Assembly: GCF_023016085.1 (NCBI RefSeq)
Contig: NZ_JALKBF010000001.1
Location: 1,426,001-1,490,000, forward strand
Length of the DNA: 64,000 bases
From: Aliiroseovarius sp. F47248L
GTDB lineage: Bacteria; Pseudomonadota; Alphaproteobacteria; Rhodobacterales; Rhodobacteraceae
Reading direction: 5' to 3'
The position numbers were made by a program, and so were the translations under genes. Under the pieces are notes generated by a model that worked only from the letters and a program-made list of their open reading frames with translations, was not told the DNA's origin and ran no database searches. Position 1 is the stretch's first letter. Each line of letters begins with the position of its first letter. Below, one piece after another: positions 38,009 to 47,448 of this stretch.

Positions 38009-39028
38009 ATGACGGACCTGCTGACCCAACTGATGGCGGAACGCGATTGGCTGATGGCCGATGGCGCTACCGGAACGACCCTGTTCAACATGGGCCTGAC
38101 CTCAGGCGATGCGCCCGAGCTGTGGAACGTTGATAGACCCGACGATATTCGCACGCTTTATAAGGGTGCTGTGGATGCCGGATCTGATATCTTCCTGACC
38201 AACTCGTTCGGCGGCAACGCTTCGCGCCTGAAGTTGCACGATGCCCAAAGCCGCGTACGCGAACTGAACCGCGCCGCTGCCGAACTGGGTCGCGAGGTTG
38301 CCGATGCGTCAGGTCGCAAGGTTGTAGTGGCCGGATCCATCGGCCCGACCGGCGACATCATGGAGCCGATGGGCAGCCTGACCTTCGACAGCGCCGTTGA
38401 GATGTTCCATGAACAAGCCGAAGGGCTGAAGGAAGGCGGGGCGGACGTGCTGTGGGTCGAAACGATTTCGGCACCTGAAGAATACAAAGCCGCTGCCCGC
38501 GCCGCCGAACTGGCCGACATGCCATGGTGCGGCACGATGAGCTTCGACACCGCCGGGCGCACCATGATGGGCATCACCTCGGCCGATCTGGCGAAGATGG
38601 TCGAGACACTCAGCAAGCCACCCTTGGCCTTTGGGGCAAACTGTGGCGTTGGTGCCGCCGATCTGCTGCGCACAGTCCTGGGCTTTGCGGCACAAGGCAG
38701 CGAACGCCCGATCATAGCCAAGGGCAACGCGGGCATTCCGAAATATGTGGATGGCCATATCCACTATGACGGCACTCCGACTTTGATGGCGGATTATGCG
38801 GTTCTGGCCCGCGATTGCGGCGCCACGATCATTGGCGGGTGCTGTGGCACCACGCCTGAGCATCTGCGCGCCATGCGCGAAGCGTTGGAGACACGTCCAA
38901 GAAGCGACAGCCGGCCAACGTTGGAGCAGATCGCTGCGGCACTTGGCGGCTTCTCATCGGCTTCCGATGGCACGGGCGACGATGCGGGGCAGAAACCAGA
39001 CCGCCGGTCACGCCGTCGGCGTCGTTAA
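38009..39028 (+). CDS. bmtB: Homocysteine S-methyltransferase, BmtB-type
   Basis: A 339-residue homocysteine-binding domain protein, equivalent to the N-terminal module of MetH. Zinc ligands are in FGANCGVG near residue 208 and GGCCGTTPEH near residue 276. The early MADGATGTTLFNMG near residue 15 is the family opening. In Roseobacter relatives methionine synthase is split into separate proteins, and BmtB supplies the homocysteine site. It is followed, past an oppositely oriented radical SAM gene, by the corrinoid-binding partner at 40371. Confidence 0.9.
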   Translation: MTDLLTQLMAERDWLMADGATGTTLFNMGLTSGDAPELWNVDRPDDIRTLYKGAVDAGSDIFLTNSFGGNASRLKLHDAQSRVRELNRAAAELGREVADASGRKVVVAGSIGPTGDIMEPMGSLTFDSAVEMFHEQAEGLKEGGADVLWVETISAPEEYKAAARAAELADMPWCGTMSFDTAGRTMMGITSADLAKMVETLSKPPLAFGANCGVGAADLLRTVLGFAAQGSERPIIAKGNAGIPKYVDGHIHYDGTPTLMADYAVLARDCGATIIGGCCGTTPEHLRAMREALETRPRSDSRPTLEQIAAALGGFSSASDGTGDDAGQKPDRRSRRRRR

Positions 39029-39053
39029 GCTCACACGACCTGTTCTTGATAGA

Positions 39054-39082
39054 AACGAGGGTGATTTTCGCCCTCGTTTTTC
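39054..39082. terminator. Terminator between bmtB and the radical SAM gene
   Basis: AACGAGGG (39054-39061) pairs with CCCTCGTT (39071-39078) around a 9-base loop, and more T follows. It separates convergent genes. Confidence 0.8.
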
Positions 39083-39104
39083 TTCGCGATCTCAATACGG
39101 TCGG

Positions 39105-40190
39105 TCAAAACAGTGACAGTTGATCCCCGGCTTTGGGCGGCACGGCGAACAGATCACAGCGCAGCTTTGGCAAGCCTTTGGACAGCCCAAGACGCTTGCG
39201 GGCAATGTCAAACCGAAGGCGCAACAGGTCTGAAAACGTGCCTTTCCCAACCATCCGGGAACCAAACTCCGCGTCATAATCATCACCTCCGCGCATCTCG
39301 CGCATCCGTCCCATCACACGGGCGGCGCGGTCGGGCACGTGTTCAGTCAGCCAATCCTGAAACAGCTCCGAGACCTCGCTGGGAAGGCGCAGCAGAATAT
39401 AGCTCGCCGCCTCGGCACCCGCATCGCGCGCAGCGCACAGGATCGCCTCAAGTTCGTGGTCTGTCAGGCCGGGCACGACGGGCGCGACCATGACGCGCAC
39501 CGGGATCCCGGTTTCGGACAGACGTTCGATCATCTGTAACCGTCTTTTGGGGCTGGGCACGCGTGGTTCCATCTTGCGCGACAACGCCGCATCCATCGTG
39601 GTGACGGAAACGCCTACATGTGTCAGCCCCGCCTGCGCCATCTCGGATAGCAGATCAAGGTCACGTTCTATCAGAGTGCCCTTGGTGACGATCGTGACCG
39701 GATGACGAAACCGCGCGAGCACCTCAAGAACCCCGCGCATGACGCGATACTGCGCTTCGATTGGTTGATAGGGATCGGTATTGGTGCCGATCGCGATAGG
39801 TGCCACCGCATAGCGCGCGCGCGACAACTCCTTCTCCAGCCGTCGTGGCGCATTGGGGCGCGCAATCAGGCGCGTTTCGAAATCCAGACCCGCTGAATAG
39901 CCCAGATAGGCATGCGTCGGGCGTGCAAAACAATAGATGCACCCGTGTTCGCACCCGCGATACGGATTGATCGACCGGTCAAAACTGATATCGGGCGATC
40001 TGTTGCGCGTGATCACGCTGCGCGGATTTTCGATGGCAACATGGGTCAGGATCGTGCGTGGCAGTTCTTGTTGCCAACCATCGTCGACACATACTCTCTG
40101 ATAAGGTTCGAACCTGCCGGTGTCGTTGCTGTTTGCCGCGCGTCCGCGCCGTGCTTCAGCCCGGATTTTGTTATCGCAATTTGAAACCAT
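39105..40190 (-). CDS. PA0069-family radical SAM protein
   Basis: A 361-residue radical SAM enzyme with the 4Fe-4S motif GCEHGCIYCFARPTHAY near residue 78 (CxxxCxxC). The family appears near spore photoproduct lyase-like enzymes and is widespread in proteobacteria. The substrate is not known. The gene is on the minus strand between the plus-strand bmtB and mtbC genes, so if it functions with them it must be separately transcribed. Confidence 0.88.
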   Translation of the reverse strand: MVSNCDNKIRAEARRGRAANSNDTGRFEPYQRVCVDDGWQQELPRTILTHVAIENPRSVITRNRSPDISFDRSINPYRGCEHGCIYCFARPTHAYLGYSAGLDFETRLIARPNAPRRLEKELSRARYAVAPIAIGTNTDPYQPIEAQYRVMRGVLEVLARFRHPVTIVTKGTLIERDLDLLSEMAQAGLTHVGVSVTTMDAALSRKMEPRVPSPKRRLQMIERLSETGIPVRVMVAPVVPGLTDHELEAILCAARDAGAEAASYILLRLPSEVSELFQDWLTEHVPDRAARVMGRMREMRGGDDYDAEFGSRMVGKGTFSDLLRLRFDIARKRLGLSKGLPKLRCDLFAVPPKAGDQLSLF

Positions 40191-40370
40191 GGCCTACCAT
40201 AAGAACATATAGAGAACATATGAAGCAGATTCACCATTTCATAGCGAATTATTCATTTGCCATTAGGTCGGTCAAAGGGCACTCCATGTCGCAATCGGTC
40301 CAGACCAAACGTGCGAAATCGTCGCATGTGGGATTTGAAGACTTTTAGTTTTAGCTAGGGAACGGCAGCC

Positions 40371-41075
40371 ATGTCCGACCAAGAAGACGATATCATCCTG
40401 AGCGAGCTGAACGACGAAGAGCTTGTCCAGCAGATGCATGACGACCTTTATGACGGTCTTGCGGAAGAGATTACCGAAGGCGTCAACATCCTGCTTGAGC
40501 GCGGCTGGGAACCGTACAAAGTTCTGACCGAAGCGCTTGTGGGGGGTATGACCATCGTAGGGCACGACTTCCGTGACGGGATTTTGTTTGTGCCCGAGGT
40601 GCTTCTGGCCGCCAATGCGATGAAGGCTGGCATGTCCATTCTGAAGCCGCTGCTGATCGCCACTGGTGCACCCCGCATGGGCAAGATGGTGATCGGCACG
40701 GTAAAGGGCGACATTCACGATATCGGCAAGAACCTTGTATCGATGATGATGGAAGGCGCCGGCTTTGAAGTTGTCGATCTGGGCATCAACAATGCGGTCG
40801 AAAGCTATCTTGAAGCATTGGAGGCCGAACAAGCTGACATTCTTGGTATGTCGGCCCTACTGACCACAACGATGCCTTATATGAAGGTCGTGATCGACAC
40901 GATGATCGAAAAGGGTATTCGCGACGATTATACCATTCTGGTTGGTGGTGCGCCGTTGAACGAGGAGTTCGGCAAGGCGATTGGGGCGGATAGCTATTGC
41001 CGTGATGCCGCGGTCGCGGTTGAGACGGCGAAAGACTACATGCTGCGCAAACATAACCAGCTTGCCGCAGGCTGA
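40371..41075 (+). CDS. mtbC: Corrinoid (cobalamin)-binding methyltransferase protein, MtbC-type
   Basis: A 234-residue protein with an N-terminal B12-binding cap domain (EITEGVNILLERGWEPYKVL) and a Rossmann cobalamin domain with GTVKGDIHDIGKNLVSMMM near residue 112, the DxHxxG motif whose His ligates cobalt, then MSALLTTTMPYMK (SxL) near residue 161 and LVGGAPLNEEF (GG) near residue 189. In split methionine synthase systems it carries the methyl group between methyltetrahydrofolate-type and homocysteine sites. A terminator follows at 41097. Confidence 0.9.
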   Translation: MSDQEDDIILSELNDEELVQQMHDDLYDGLAEEITEGVNILLERGWEPYKVLTEALVGGMTIVGHDFRDGILFVPEVLLAANAMKAGMSILKPLLIATGAPRMGKMVIGTVKGDIHDIGKNLVSMMMEGAGFEVVDLGINNAVESYLEALEAEQADILGMSALLTTTMPYMKVVIDTMIEKGIRDDYTILVGGAPLNEEFGKAIGADSYCRDAAVAVETAKDYMLRKHNQLAAG

Positions 41076-41096
41076 CCTTGCCTAAAAAGTTAAGAC

Positions 41097-41130
41097 AAGG
41101 CCCTGCCCCGAAGGCGGGGCCTTTTCTTTT
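41097..41130 (+). terminator. Rho-independent terminator after mtbC
   Basis: AAGGCCCTGCC and GGCGGGGCCTT form an 11-bp stem with one wobble around CCGAA, followed by TTCTTTT. It lies 21 bp beyond the mtbC stop. Confidence 0.9.
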
Positions 41131-41157
41131 GTCTTCTTAGACCCCAGATATGACAGC

Positions 41158-41343
41158 ATGAGCAAAACACGGTTCTTTTTCCTGATCACCCTCGTGATCC
41201 TGTCCGGTGGCTTAACGATCTTGGTCGGCAGCCTCGCCGCCGCATCCGGCAAACTGGATGGTCAGGTGGCCATGGCATTGTTGCCGCTGATCATGTTGGC
41301 GTCGATCGGTATCCGGGCTTTATCAGGGCGGAACGGATCATGA
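41158..41343 (+). CDS. Small two-helix membrane protein before DUF1638
   Basis: A 61-residue protein with two hydrophobic helices (RFFFLITLVILSGGLTILVG and GQVAMALLPLIMLASIGIRAL). Its stop overlaps the DUF1638 start by 4 bp (ATGA), so it is translationally coupled. The function is unknown. It may belong with the corrinoid genes, but a terminator separates it from mtbC. Confidence 0.7.
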   Translation: MSKTRFFFLITLVILSGGLTILVGSLAAASGKLDGQVAMALLPLIMLASIGIRALSGRNGS

Positions 41344-41978
41344 AGCCAAGCGACGAAGAACTCACCCGCGACGGGTTGGCACCAACAGATGCCTCGGCCA
41401 AGGTTTTGATTTTGGCCTGCGGTGCACTGGCCAACGAAATTCTGGCGCTAATCCGCCTGAACGGTTGGGATCACATGAGCCTGACCTGCCTGCCCGCAAT
41501 CCTGCACAACACGCCGGACAAAATCCCCGGTGCCGTCCGCGCTGCTGTTGAAAAACACGGCGCCAACTTTGATCAGATCTTTCTAGCCTACGCCGATTGT
41601 GGCACCGGAGGCGAGTTGGCCACAATGTGTGACGAAATGGGCATCGAGATGATCCGGGGGCCGCACTGTTACAGCTTCTTCGAGGGCAACGACGCTTTTG
41701 CCGCCCGCACCGAAGACGAGATCGATGTTTTCTATCTGACCGACTTTCTGGCACGTGGGTTTGAAAGTTTCGTGATCAAACCGCTGGGTCTGGATCGCCA
41801 CCCTGAATTGCGGGACATGTATTTCGGCCATTATACGCGGCTGATCTATCTGGCGCAGACTGACAATCCTGACCTTGACCGCATGGCCGAGGCAGCTGCC
41901 AAACGGATTGGCCTGATATACGAGCGAAAGTTCACCGGCTTTGGAGATTTGGCCACAGCCCTGAAACACTTGAGGTGA
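41340..41978 (+). CDS. DUF1638-domain protein
   Basis: A 212-residue protein of the DUF1638 family, frequently encoded next to corrinoid methyltransferase systems in Rhodobacterales and methylotrophs. The opening VLILACGALANEILALIR and the FLAYADCGTGGELATMCDEMGIEMIRGPHCYSFFEG block with paired cysteines near residues 78-105 are conserved. A role in supporting methyl-transfer (for instance methionine synthesis) is inferred from context and family knowledge. Confidence 0.85.
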   Translation: MKPSDEELTRDGLAPTDASAKVLILACGALANEILALIRLNGWDHMSLTCLPAILHNTPDKIPGAVRAAVEKHGANFDQIFLAYADCGTGGELATMCDEMGIEMIRGPHCYSFFEGNDAFAARTEDEIDVFYLTDFLARGFESFVIKPLGLDRHPELRDMYFGHYTRLIYLAQTDNPDLDRMAEAAAKRIGLIYERKFTGFGDLATALKHLR

Positions 41979-42389
41979 TCAGACCGCGTCTGCGGCTTGC
42001 ATTCGAATACGCTCGACCATCGCGCGCAGCCCGTTGGACCGTTGCGACGACAGATGGTCGTTCAGACCCAACCGCGCCAGTTCTGCCGGGGCGTCGACCA
42101 TACCGACCTCAGACACCGGCAGATCATTGTAAAGCGCCGCCAGAACCGCAATCAGACCTTTGACGATCATCGCATCGCTGTCACCATGAAAGCGATAGAT
42201 GTCGCCGTCGATTTCCGGGTGCAACCAGACCTGACTGGCACAGCCTTCCACCTTTGTGGACGGCACTTTCAACGCGTCCTCCATCGGTGGTAGCGCTTTG
42301 CCCATGTCGATGACCATCGCATAGCGGTCTTCCCACTCGTCCAGAAACGCAAAATCCTCGACTATATCTTCAAAAGCGGGGCTGGCCAT
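41979..42389 (-). CDS. sufE: SufE-family Fe-S assembly sulfur transfer protein
   Basis: A 136-residue SufE, which accepts persulfide from the cysteine desulfurase SufS and passes it to the Suf scaffold. The acceptor cysteine is in STKVEGCASQVWLH near residue 51. The FAFLDEWEDRYAMVIDMGKAL opening and the Asp/Glu-rich LNDHLSSQRSNGL end are as in SufE. It is convergent with the DUF1638 gene and has no suf operon neighbour here. Confidence 0.9.
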   Translation of the reverse strand: MASPAFEDIVEDFAFLDEWEDRYAMVIDMGKALPPMEDALKVPSTKVEGCASQVWLHPEIDGDIYRFHGDSDAMIVKGLIAVLAALYNDLPVSEVGMVDAPAELARLGLNDHLSSQRSNGLRAMVERIRMQAADAV

Positions 42390-42528
42390 CGGGTTGGTCC
42401 TTCATCTTCGTTGTTCATCAGTTAGGGCGATCTGCGCCAAAGGTCCAGACCCCCACAGGGTTCGCAGTGTTCTCTTTTCAAAACCCTGCACATGGGCTAA
42501 CCCTTTGGTCAGAAGAAGAGGAGCGACC

Positions 42529-43008
42529 ATGACACTGCGCCGTTTTGCCCTGCCCGCCGTGATGACCAGTATTGTTCTGGGTCTGACCGCCTGTGGCAGC
42601 ACATCGAACCTGAACCCCGTCAACTGGTTCCGGTCGGATGGCGTCAAAGAAGTCGCAGTGATCCCCGAAGGTGGGTTTCTTGAAGATCAGGAATATCGCG
42701 GGTTGGTGACAGACGTTGTCGAAGTGCAAGTGTTGCGCAGCACCGGTGGTGCGATCATTCGTGCCAAAGGCCTGCCGCCCCGTCTTGGTTATTGGGATGC
42801 GCAGCTCGTGCCAGAAAATTTCGAACGACCCGTCGATGGCGTGCTGACCTACATGTTCCGCATAAGCGAGCCGCCCTATCACACCAACGCAGGCCGCCCG
42901 AAACAGCGCGAAGTGTTGGTGGGGCAGTTCGTGTCAAACACCAAATTGCAAGGCGTGCGTACAATCCGCGTTGTGGGCGAGCGTAACAGCCGGTCGTCCA
43001 GCCGCTAG
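42529..43008 (+). CDS. Putative lipoprotein
   Basis: A 159-residue protein with a signal peptide MTLRRFALPAVMTSIVLGLTAC, in which LTAC is a lipobox (Cys22). The start at 42529 follows AGAAGAAGAGGAGCG; the longer upstream frame is unlikely. The body (GLVTDVVEVQVLRSTGGAIIRAKGLPPRLGYWDAQL) is a small beta-rich domain of unknown function, found in Rhodobacterales. Confidence 0.8.
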   Translation: MTLRRFALPAVMTSIVLGLTACGSTSNLNPVNWFRSDGVKEVAVIPEGGFLEDQEYRGLVTDVVEVQVLRSTGGAIIRAKGLPPRLGYWDAQLVPENFERPVDGVLTYMFRISEPPYHTNAGRPKQREVLVGQFVSNTKLQGVRTIRVVGERNSRSSSR

Positions 43009-43035
43009 GCGAGACCGACTGGATGACGAAGTGAT

Positions 43036-44196
43036 CTAAACTTCGAACACTTCGACCCGATGCCCTTTGGCGGCCAGCGCCAGCTTGCCTTCGCACAGGC
43101 GCAGCGCATCGTTGCCAAACACCTCGGCCCGCCAGCCGCGCAGGGCTTGAACGTCGCGTTTTCCCGCCGCCAATGCGTCCAGATCAGCCGCCGACGCGAT
43201 CAGTTTCTGCGCCACTTTTTCCTGCTCGCAACGCGCTTTCAGAAGCACACGCAAAAGATCGGCCAGTGCCGGGTTCACTTGTAGCTTGTCGCGGGATTTG
43301 TCCGACGCTTTGGGCAGGTCTTCCTGCGCCATTTCAACACCGGCGGTCACAGCGTGCAGAATACCTTCGGCGATCTCGCCCTTGCGGGCTTCACGCAACA
43401 GTAGACGTGACCGGCCCAGATCCTGCATGTTGCGGGGTTTGGTTGAGGCCAGTTCAAGCAACGCATCGTCTTTCATCACCCGGTTGCGGGGCACATTGCG
43501 CGATTGGGCATAGGCTTCGCGGAAGCGGGCAAGCTCTTTGGCGACACCCAGAAAACGCGATGAGTTCGTGCGTGTTTTCAGGCGCATCCACGCCTCTTCC
43601 GGTTGGATAGTATAGGTTGCGGGTTCCGTCAGAATGGCCAGTTCCTCTTCCACCCAGGCCCCGCGGCCGCTTTTTTTCAACTCGGCGGCCAAATACTCAT
43701 AGATCTGACGCAAATGCGTAACATCCCCAATGGCATAGCTCTTTTGTGCATCGGTCAGCGGGCGGCGCGACCAGTCGGTGAATCGGCTGGATTTGTCCAT
43801 CTGCGCGCGCGCAATCTTGCGCACCAAGGTCTCATACCCCGCTTGATCGCCAAAGCCACAGACCATCGCGGCCACCTGCGTGTCAAACAGCGGTTTGGGA
43901 AAGACACCAGCTTCAACAAAGAAGATCTCAAGATCCTGACGGGCAGCGTGGAACACCTTGACCACGTTTTCATCGCGGAACAGCGTATAAAGCGGGTCCA
44001 GCGATAACCCGTTAACCAGCGGGTCAACCAGCACAGCGTCTTCGTCTGAATCACCAGGCACGGCCAGTTGCACAAGGCAAAGTTTTGAATAATAGGTGCG
44101 TTCGCGCAGAAATTCCGTGTCGACCGTAACATAGGGATGCTTGGCGGCGCGGGTGCAAAACTCAGCCAGCGCCTCGGTCGTGGTAATCGTGATCAT
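43036..44196 (-). CDS. rnd: Ribonuclease D
   Basis: A 386-residue 3'-to-5' exoribonuclease that trims tRNA precursors. The DEDD exonuclease opens with YVTVDTEFLRERTYYSKLCLVQLA (first Asp and Glu). The third acidic residue is in FHAARQDLEIFFVE and the last in KSYAIGDVTHLRQIYEYL. Two HRDC domains follow (EEAWMRLKTRTNSSRF and the later ARCEQEKVAQKLIAS). Confidence 0.94.
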   Translation of the reverse strand: MITITTTEALAEFCTRAAKHPYVTVDTEFLRERTYYSKLCLVQLAVPGDSDEDAVLVDPLVNGLSLDPLYTLFRDENVVKVFHAARQDLEIFFVEAGVFPKPLFDTQVAAMVCGFGDQAGYETLVRKIARAQMDKSSRFTDWSRRPLTDAQKSYAIGDVTHLRQIYEYLAAELKKSGRGAWVEEELAILTEPATYTIQPEEAWMRLKTRTNSSRFLGVAKELARFREAYAQSRNVPRNRVMKDDALLELASTKPRNMQDLGRSRLLLREARKGEIAEGILHAVTAGVEMAQEDLPKASDKSRDKLQVNPALADLLRVLLKARCEQEKVAQKLIASAADLDALAAGKRDVQALRGWRAEVFGNDALRLCEGKLALAAKGHRVEVFEV

Positions 44197-44292
44197 ACAG
44201 GGTCTTTCTGCTCGTTTTCGTGCGCCTTCTGGCCTTTCGACGGGTTTACGGCGAAACCATGAAAAAGGAAAGCCTTGGGCGTCACGGGCGCA

Positions 44293-44904
44293 TCAGGGCA
44301 GGAAAACCGGCGTGCAATCGCCATTTGCGAAGCGGCGCAGCACGGCGGGATAAAGCAGGTGTTCCTGATTCAACACCCGCGCGGCCAAACTGTCTGCTGT
44401 GTCACTGGGGATGATGGGCACGCGGGCCTGACCAAGGATCGGACCACCATCCAGTTCCGCTGTGACCTCATGCACAGAACACCCGGCCTCGTTGTCACCG
44501 GCATCTATTGCACGCTGATGGGTGTGAAGCCCCTTGTATTTCGGCAAAAGCGACGGATGGATGTTCAAGCAGCGTCCCGACCATCTGGCCGTGAATCCTT
44601 CAGTTAGGATACGCATGAACCCGGCCAGACAGATGATATCCGGGTGCGCCTGTTCCAAAGCGTCACTCAACGCGGCTTCGAACCCGGCGCGGTCGCCCTT
44701 GAAGTCGCGATGGTCCACAACAGCGGTCGGAATACCAAGCGTGCGCGCTTTTTCCAGCCCGCCCGCATCCGGCACGTTCGACAGGACAAGGCAAGGACGT
44801 GCAGGGTGGTCGCCGGTCATGCTGTTTGCCAGGGTCACCATGTTCGAACCGCTGCCTGAAATCAGGATGGCGACCCGCTTATGCGCCCCGCCCGCATTGG
44901 TCAC
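44293..44904 (-). CDS. purN: Phosphoribosylglycinamide formyltransferase
   Basis: A 203-residue enzyme that adds a formyl group to GAR with 10-formyl-THF. The family motifs are [19 protein letters not shown] at the N-terminus, [17 protein letters not shown] near residue 90 and [18 protein letters not shown] near residue 112 with the catalytic Asn-His pair. It follows purM in the same direction, overlapping by 4 bp. Confidence 0.95.
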   Translation of the reverse strand: MTNAGGAHKRVAILISGSGSNMVTLANSMTGDHPARPCLVLSNVPDAGGLEKARTLGIPTAVVDHRDFKGDRAGFEAALSDALEQAHPDIICLAGFMRILTEGFTARWSGRCLNIHPSLLPKYKGLHTHQRAIDAGDNEAGCSVHEVTAELDGGPILGQARVPIIPSDTADSLAARVLNQEHLLYPAVLRRFANGDCTPVFLP

Positions 44905-45950
44905 AGAAGCGTCCCAAGATAGCTGACACCCTCGCCCGCCTGAATGCGGCCCAATTGGGTGACATGTTCGCCGGCATTTGTCAGACGCTCGGTCAAGGCT
45001 GCGGCTTGCGGCGCGTCAACAACCAGCACCATGCCCTGCCCGGAATTGAACGTCTTGAGCAGTTCGCCCTGATCCATCCCGCCAGTTGATGCCAACCATT
45101 TGAATACAGGCGGCAAATCCCAAGCGTCCAGATCGACAAGCGCGCCCAGCCCATCGGGCAGCACGCGTGGCAGGTTTTCGGTCAATCCGCCGCCGGTGAT
45201 ATGGGCCAGCGCATGAACGCCCCCTGCCTGCACGGCCTCAAGCGCCTGACGCACGTAAAGGCGCGTCGGGGCCAAAAGCGCCTCACCCAGGGTGATGCTA
45301 CCATCCCATGGGCAGTCCGCGTCCCAGCCAAGACCCGAGACCTTGACCAGTTTGCGCACCAGCGAATAACCGTTGGAATGCACGCCGTCGGACGCCAGCC
45401 CCAGCAGAACGTCGCCTTCCTTGACGCCTTTTGGCAAATCTTCACCGCGCTCCATCGCGCCGACCGAGAAACCGGCCAGATCGAAATCGCCATCCTCATA
45501 CATGCCAGGCATTTCAGCCGTCTCGCCACCGATCAGCGCACAGCCGGACAACTCGCAGCCCTTTGCGATGCCTTCGATGATCCGCGCGGCCTTGTCGGTT
45601 TCCAGACGGCCCGTTGCAAAGTAATCAAGGAAGAACAGCGGCTCGGCGCCCTGACATACAAGGTCGTTCACACACATGGCGACCAGATCAATCCCGATCG
45701 TGTCGACGTTGCCGGTGTCAATCGCGATGCGCAGCTTGGTGCCAACACCATCCGTGGCAGACACCAGCACTGGGTCCTTGAACCCCGCCCCCTTCAGGTC
45801 AAACAGTGCGCCGAAGCCCCCAAGCCCGGCCATGACGCCCGGACGGTTGGTGCGTTTGGCGGCGGGTTTGATCCGTTCAACCAATGCGTTGCCTGCGTCA
45901 ATATCCACGCCTGCGTCGGCATAGGTGATGCCCTTGGATGCGTCGCTCAT
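44901..45950 (-). CDS. purM: Phosphoribosylformylglycinamidine cyclo-ligase
   Basis: A 349-residue AIR synthetase (closes the imidazole ring using ATP). The start [20 protein letters not shown] follows GGGGGACC at 45950; the upstream extension is not needed. [17 protein letters not shown] near residue 57, [20 protein letters not shown] near residue 85, [11 protein letters not shown] near residue 140 and [12 protein letters not shown] are all family blocks. It overlaps purN by 4 bp. Confidence 0.95.
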   Translation of the reverse strand: MSDASKGITYADAGVDIDAGNALVERIKPAAKRTNRPGVMAGLGGFGALFDLKGAGFKDPVLVSATDGVGTKLRIAIDTGNVDTIGIDLVAMCVNDLVCQGAEPLFFLDYFATGRLETDKAARIIEGIAKGCELSGCALIGGETAEMPGMYEDGDFDLAGFSVGAMERGEDLPKGVKEGDVLLGLASDGVHSNGYSLVRKLVKVSGLGWDADCPWDGSITLGEALLAPTRLYVRQALEAVQAGGVHALAHITGGGLTENLPRVLPDGLGALVDLDAWDLPPVFKWLASTGGMDQGELLKTFNSGQGMVLVVDAPQAAALTERLTNAGEHVTQLGRIQAGEGVSYLGTLL

Positions 45951-46067
45951 CTGGTCCCCCGATTGACCTGCATAAAAACTGCGCTTGCGATAGCTTAAGG
46001 GGCGTAAAGAGTCCACGCCTCGCTTGACGCCGCGCGCCAGTTTGCTAGCAAGGGCGGCACCGGGGAT

Positions 46068-46149
46068 TACAGTGGGCCTGTAGCTCAACGGTTAGAGCAG
46101 AGCGCTCATAACGCTTTGGTTGGGGGTTCAAATCCCTCCGGGCCTACCA
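46068..46149 (+). repeat. Left copy of an 82-bp direct repeat containing a whole tRNA gene
   Basis: Bases 46068-46149 recur at 47449-47530 with one mismatch (G at 46142, A at 47523). Similarity also continues, imperfectly, about 35 bp upstream (CGCGCCA-TTTGCT-GCA). The two copies bracket a 1.3-kb low-GC segment with one methyltransferase gene. Confidence 0.85.
46074..46149 (+). tRNA. tRNA with CAU anticodon (probably tRNA-Ile2), first copy
   Basis: A 76-base tRNA (46074-46149) with encoded CCA. The acceptor stem pairs with G1-U72 and U6-G67 wobbles, and position 4-69 is a C-G pair. The D-arm is TAGCTCAACGGTTAGAGC and the anticodon loop CTCATAA gives CAU. The T arm is GGGGGTTCAAATCCCTC. The short D-loop resembles the lysidine-type tRNA-Ile(CAU), but tRNA-Met is not excluded. 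A TTGACG-16-TAGCAA promoter lies at 46024-46051. Confidence 0.85.
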
Positions 46150-46334
46150 TTATTCCCCTGTCGCAAAAAGGCAGTCAAAGCTTAAGCTTCGTTGCGCGAT
46201 CGTTTCTGGTAGATGATCCATCCCCACCGATAAGCCGCCGCGCAAATTTCTGCGCCTTCATTACATAGTAGACTCTGAGAAAAAAATCCTTAGTAGGATC
46301 ATGACTGCAAACAACCATAACTAGAAAGAGCGCA

Positions 46335-47369
46335 ATGTCTCGTTGGAAAGAGTTACGAAGGTTCGCCGATAAAGAAAAGCTGGGTATTGAGATTGCTCCA
46401 TTTTTCCGCCCGATCGCTAAGAAGTCAGACGGCTACAATATTCTGTCCCTAGACATCTTCGACACTAAATCTCTTAAAGAAATTGCAGTAGAAAAACACA
46501 ATGTCGCCGAGCATAATCTCCATCTAATCGAAGATGTAGACATTGTATCTAACGCGATTGATTTGGGTGAAGCTGTTACAGCCAAAGGCCTTAACGGAAA
46601 GATCGACTACATACTTTCCTCGCACAATTTCGAGCATTTGCCGGACCCAATAAAGTTTTTGCAAGGATGTTCGAGCGCTCTGCGGCCTGGTGGCACCCTA
46701 ACAATGGCTATCCCTGACCACAGAATGTGCTTCGATCACTTTAGAACTCCAAGCAAGCTAAGCGACTGGTTAGCCGCCTATCACAACAATCACAGACAAC
46801 CAACGCCTGAGACACTGTTTGATTACAATGCAAACATCGGAACTTATCACATAGGCGAAAAGCGGTTGGTCGGGATGTCCCATCCTCGCGACAATCCCGA
46901 CGGTTTTTGGCCGAAAGGGGAGCTTAAGTCCATTTACGCCACATATGTGGCGGATATCGCAGATCCGTCTGCTTACAGAGATGTTCACTGCAATGTCGTC
47001 TTCGGCGCTAGTCTGGAGTTATTGTTAAGCGACCTTAGGTACCTGGGCCTGATCGATTTTGACATTATCGAAATCTTGCCTCCGCAGGGTTTGGAGTTTT
47101 TTATTCATCTCAGAAAGTCTGAATCTGGATCAAGCAGCCGAGAGACCGGTGAAGAATTCAATTTGCGTCGTCTAGTGCTTCTCAGAGAAATGAACGCTTC
47201 GCTTGGGCGCGCAGGGCTTACACGGCTTGCGTCAAAAATGCCTCTATCGCAAGCCGAGTTAGACAGCCAGAAACCGGCAACCTTTAGATCTTTGTCTAAG
47301 AAATTGCTGCATAAAGCTGTTGGCAACCGCATCTACGAGAAACTAAAGCGGCTCAGGTATCAATCTTGA
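46335..47369 (+). CDS. Methyltransferase-domain protein in a low-GC insert
   Basis: A 344-residue protein whose GC content is clearly lower than its neighbours. Residues 80-130 contain DYILSSHNFEHLPDPIKFLQ and LRPGGTLTMAIPDHRMCFD, the C-terminal half of a class I SAM methyltransferase (Methyltransf_11 type). The early LGIEIAPFFRPIAKKSDGY and ILSLDIFDTKSLKE segments resemble proteins found in cell-surface polysaccharide loci. It probably modifies a sugar or similar small molecule. It lies between two tRNA copies and is likely horizontally acquired. Confidence 0.75.
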   Translation: MSRWKELRRFADKEKLGIEIAPFFRPIAKKSDGYNILSLDIFDTKSLKEIAVEKHNVAEHNLHLIEDVDIVSNAIDLGEAVTAKGLNGKIDYILSSHNFEHLPDPIKFLQGCSSALRPGGTLTMAIPDHRMCFDHFRTPSKLSDWLAAYHNNHRQPTPETLFDYNANIGTYHIGEKRLVGMSHPRDNPDGFWPKGELKSIYATYVADIADPSAYRDVHCNVVFGASLELLLSDLRYLGLIDFDIIEILPPQGLEFFIHLRKSESGSSSRETGEEFNLRRLVLLREMNASLGRAGLTRLASKMPLSQAELDSQKPATFRSLSKKLLHKAVGNRIYEKLKRLRYQS

Positions 47370-47448
47370 GCTTATCCAAAGTTATACTTGAACACTCAAT
47401 CACCCATCCGAGTCGCGCCAATTTGCTGGCATGGACGCACGATAAGAA

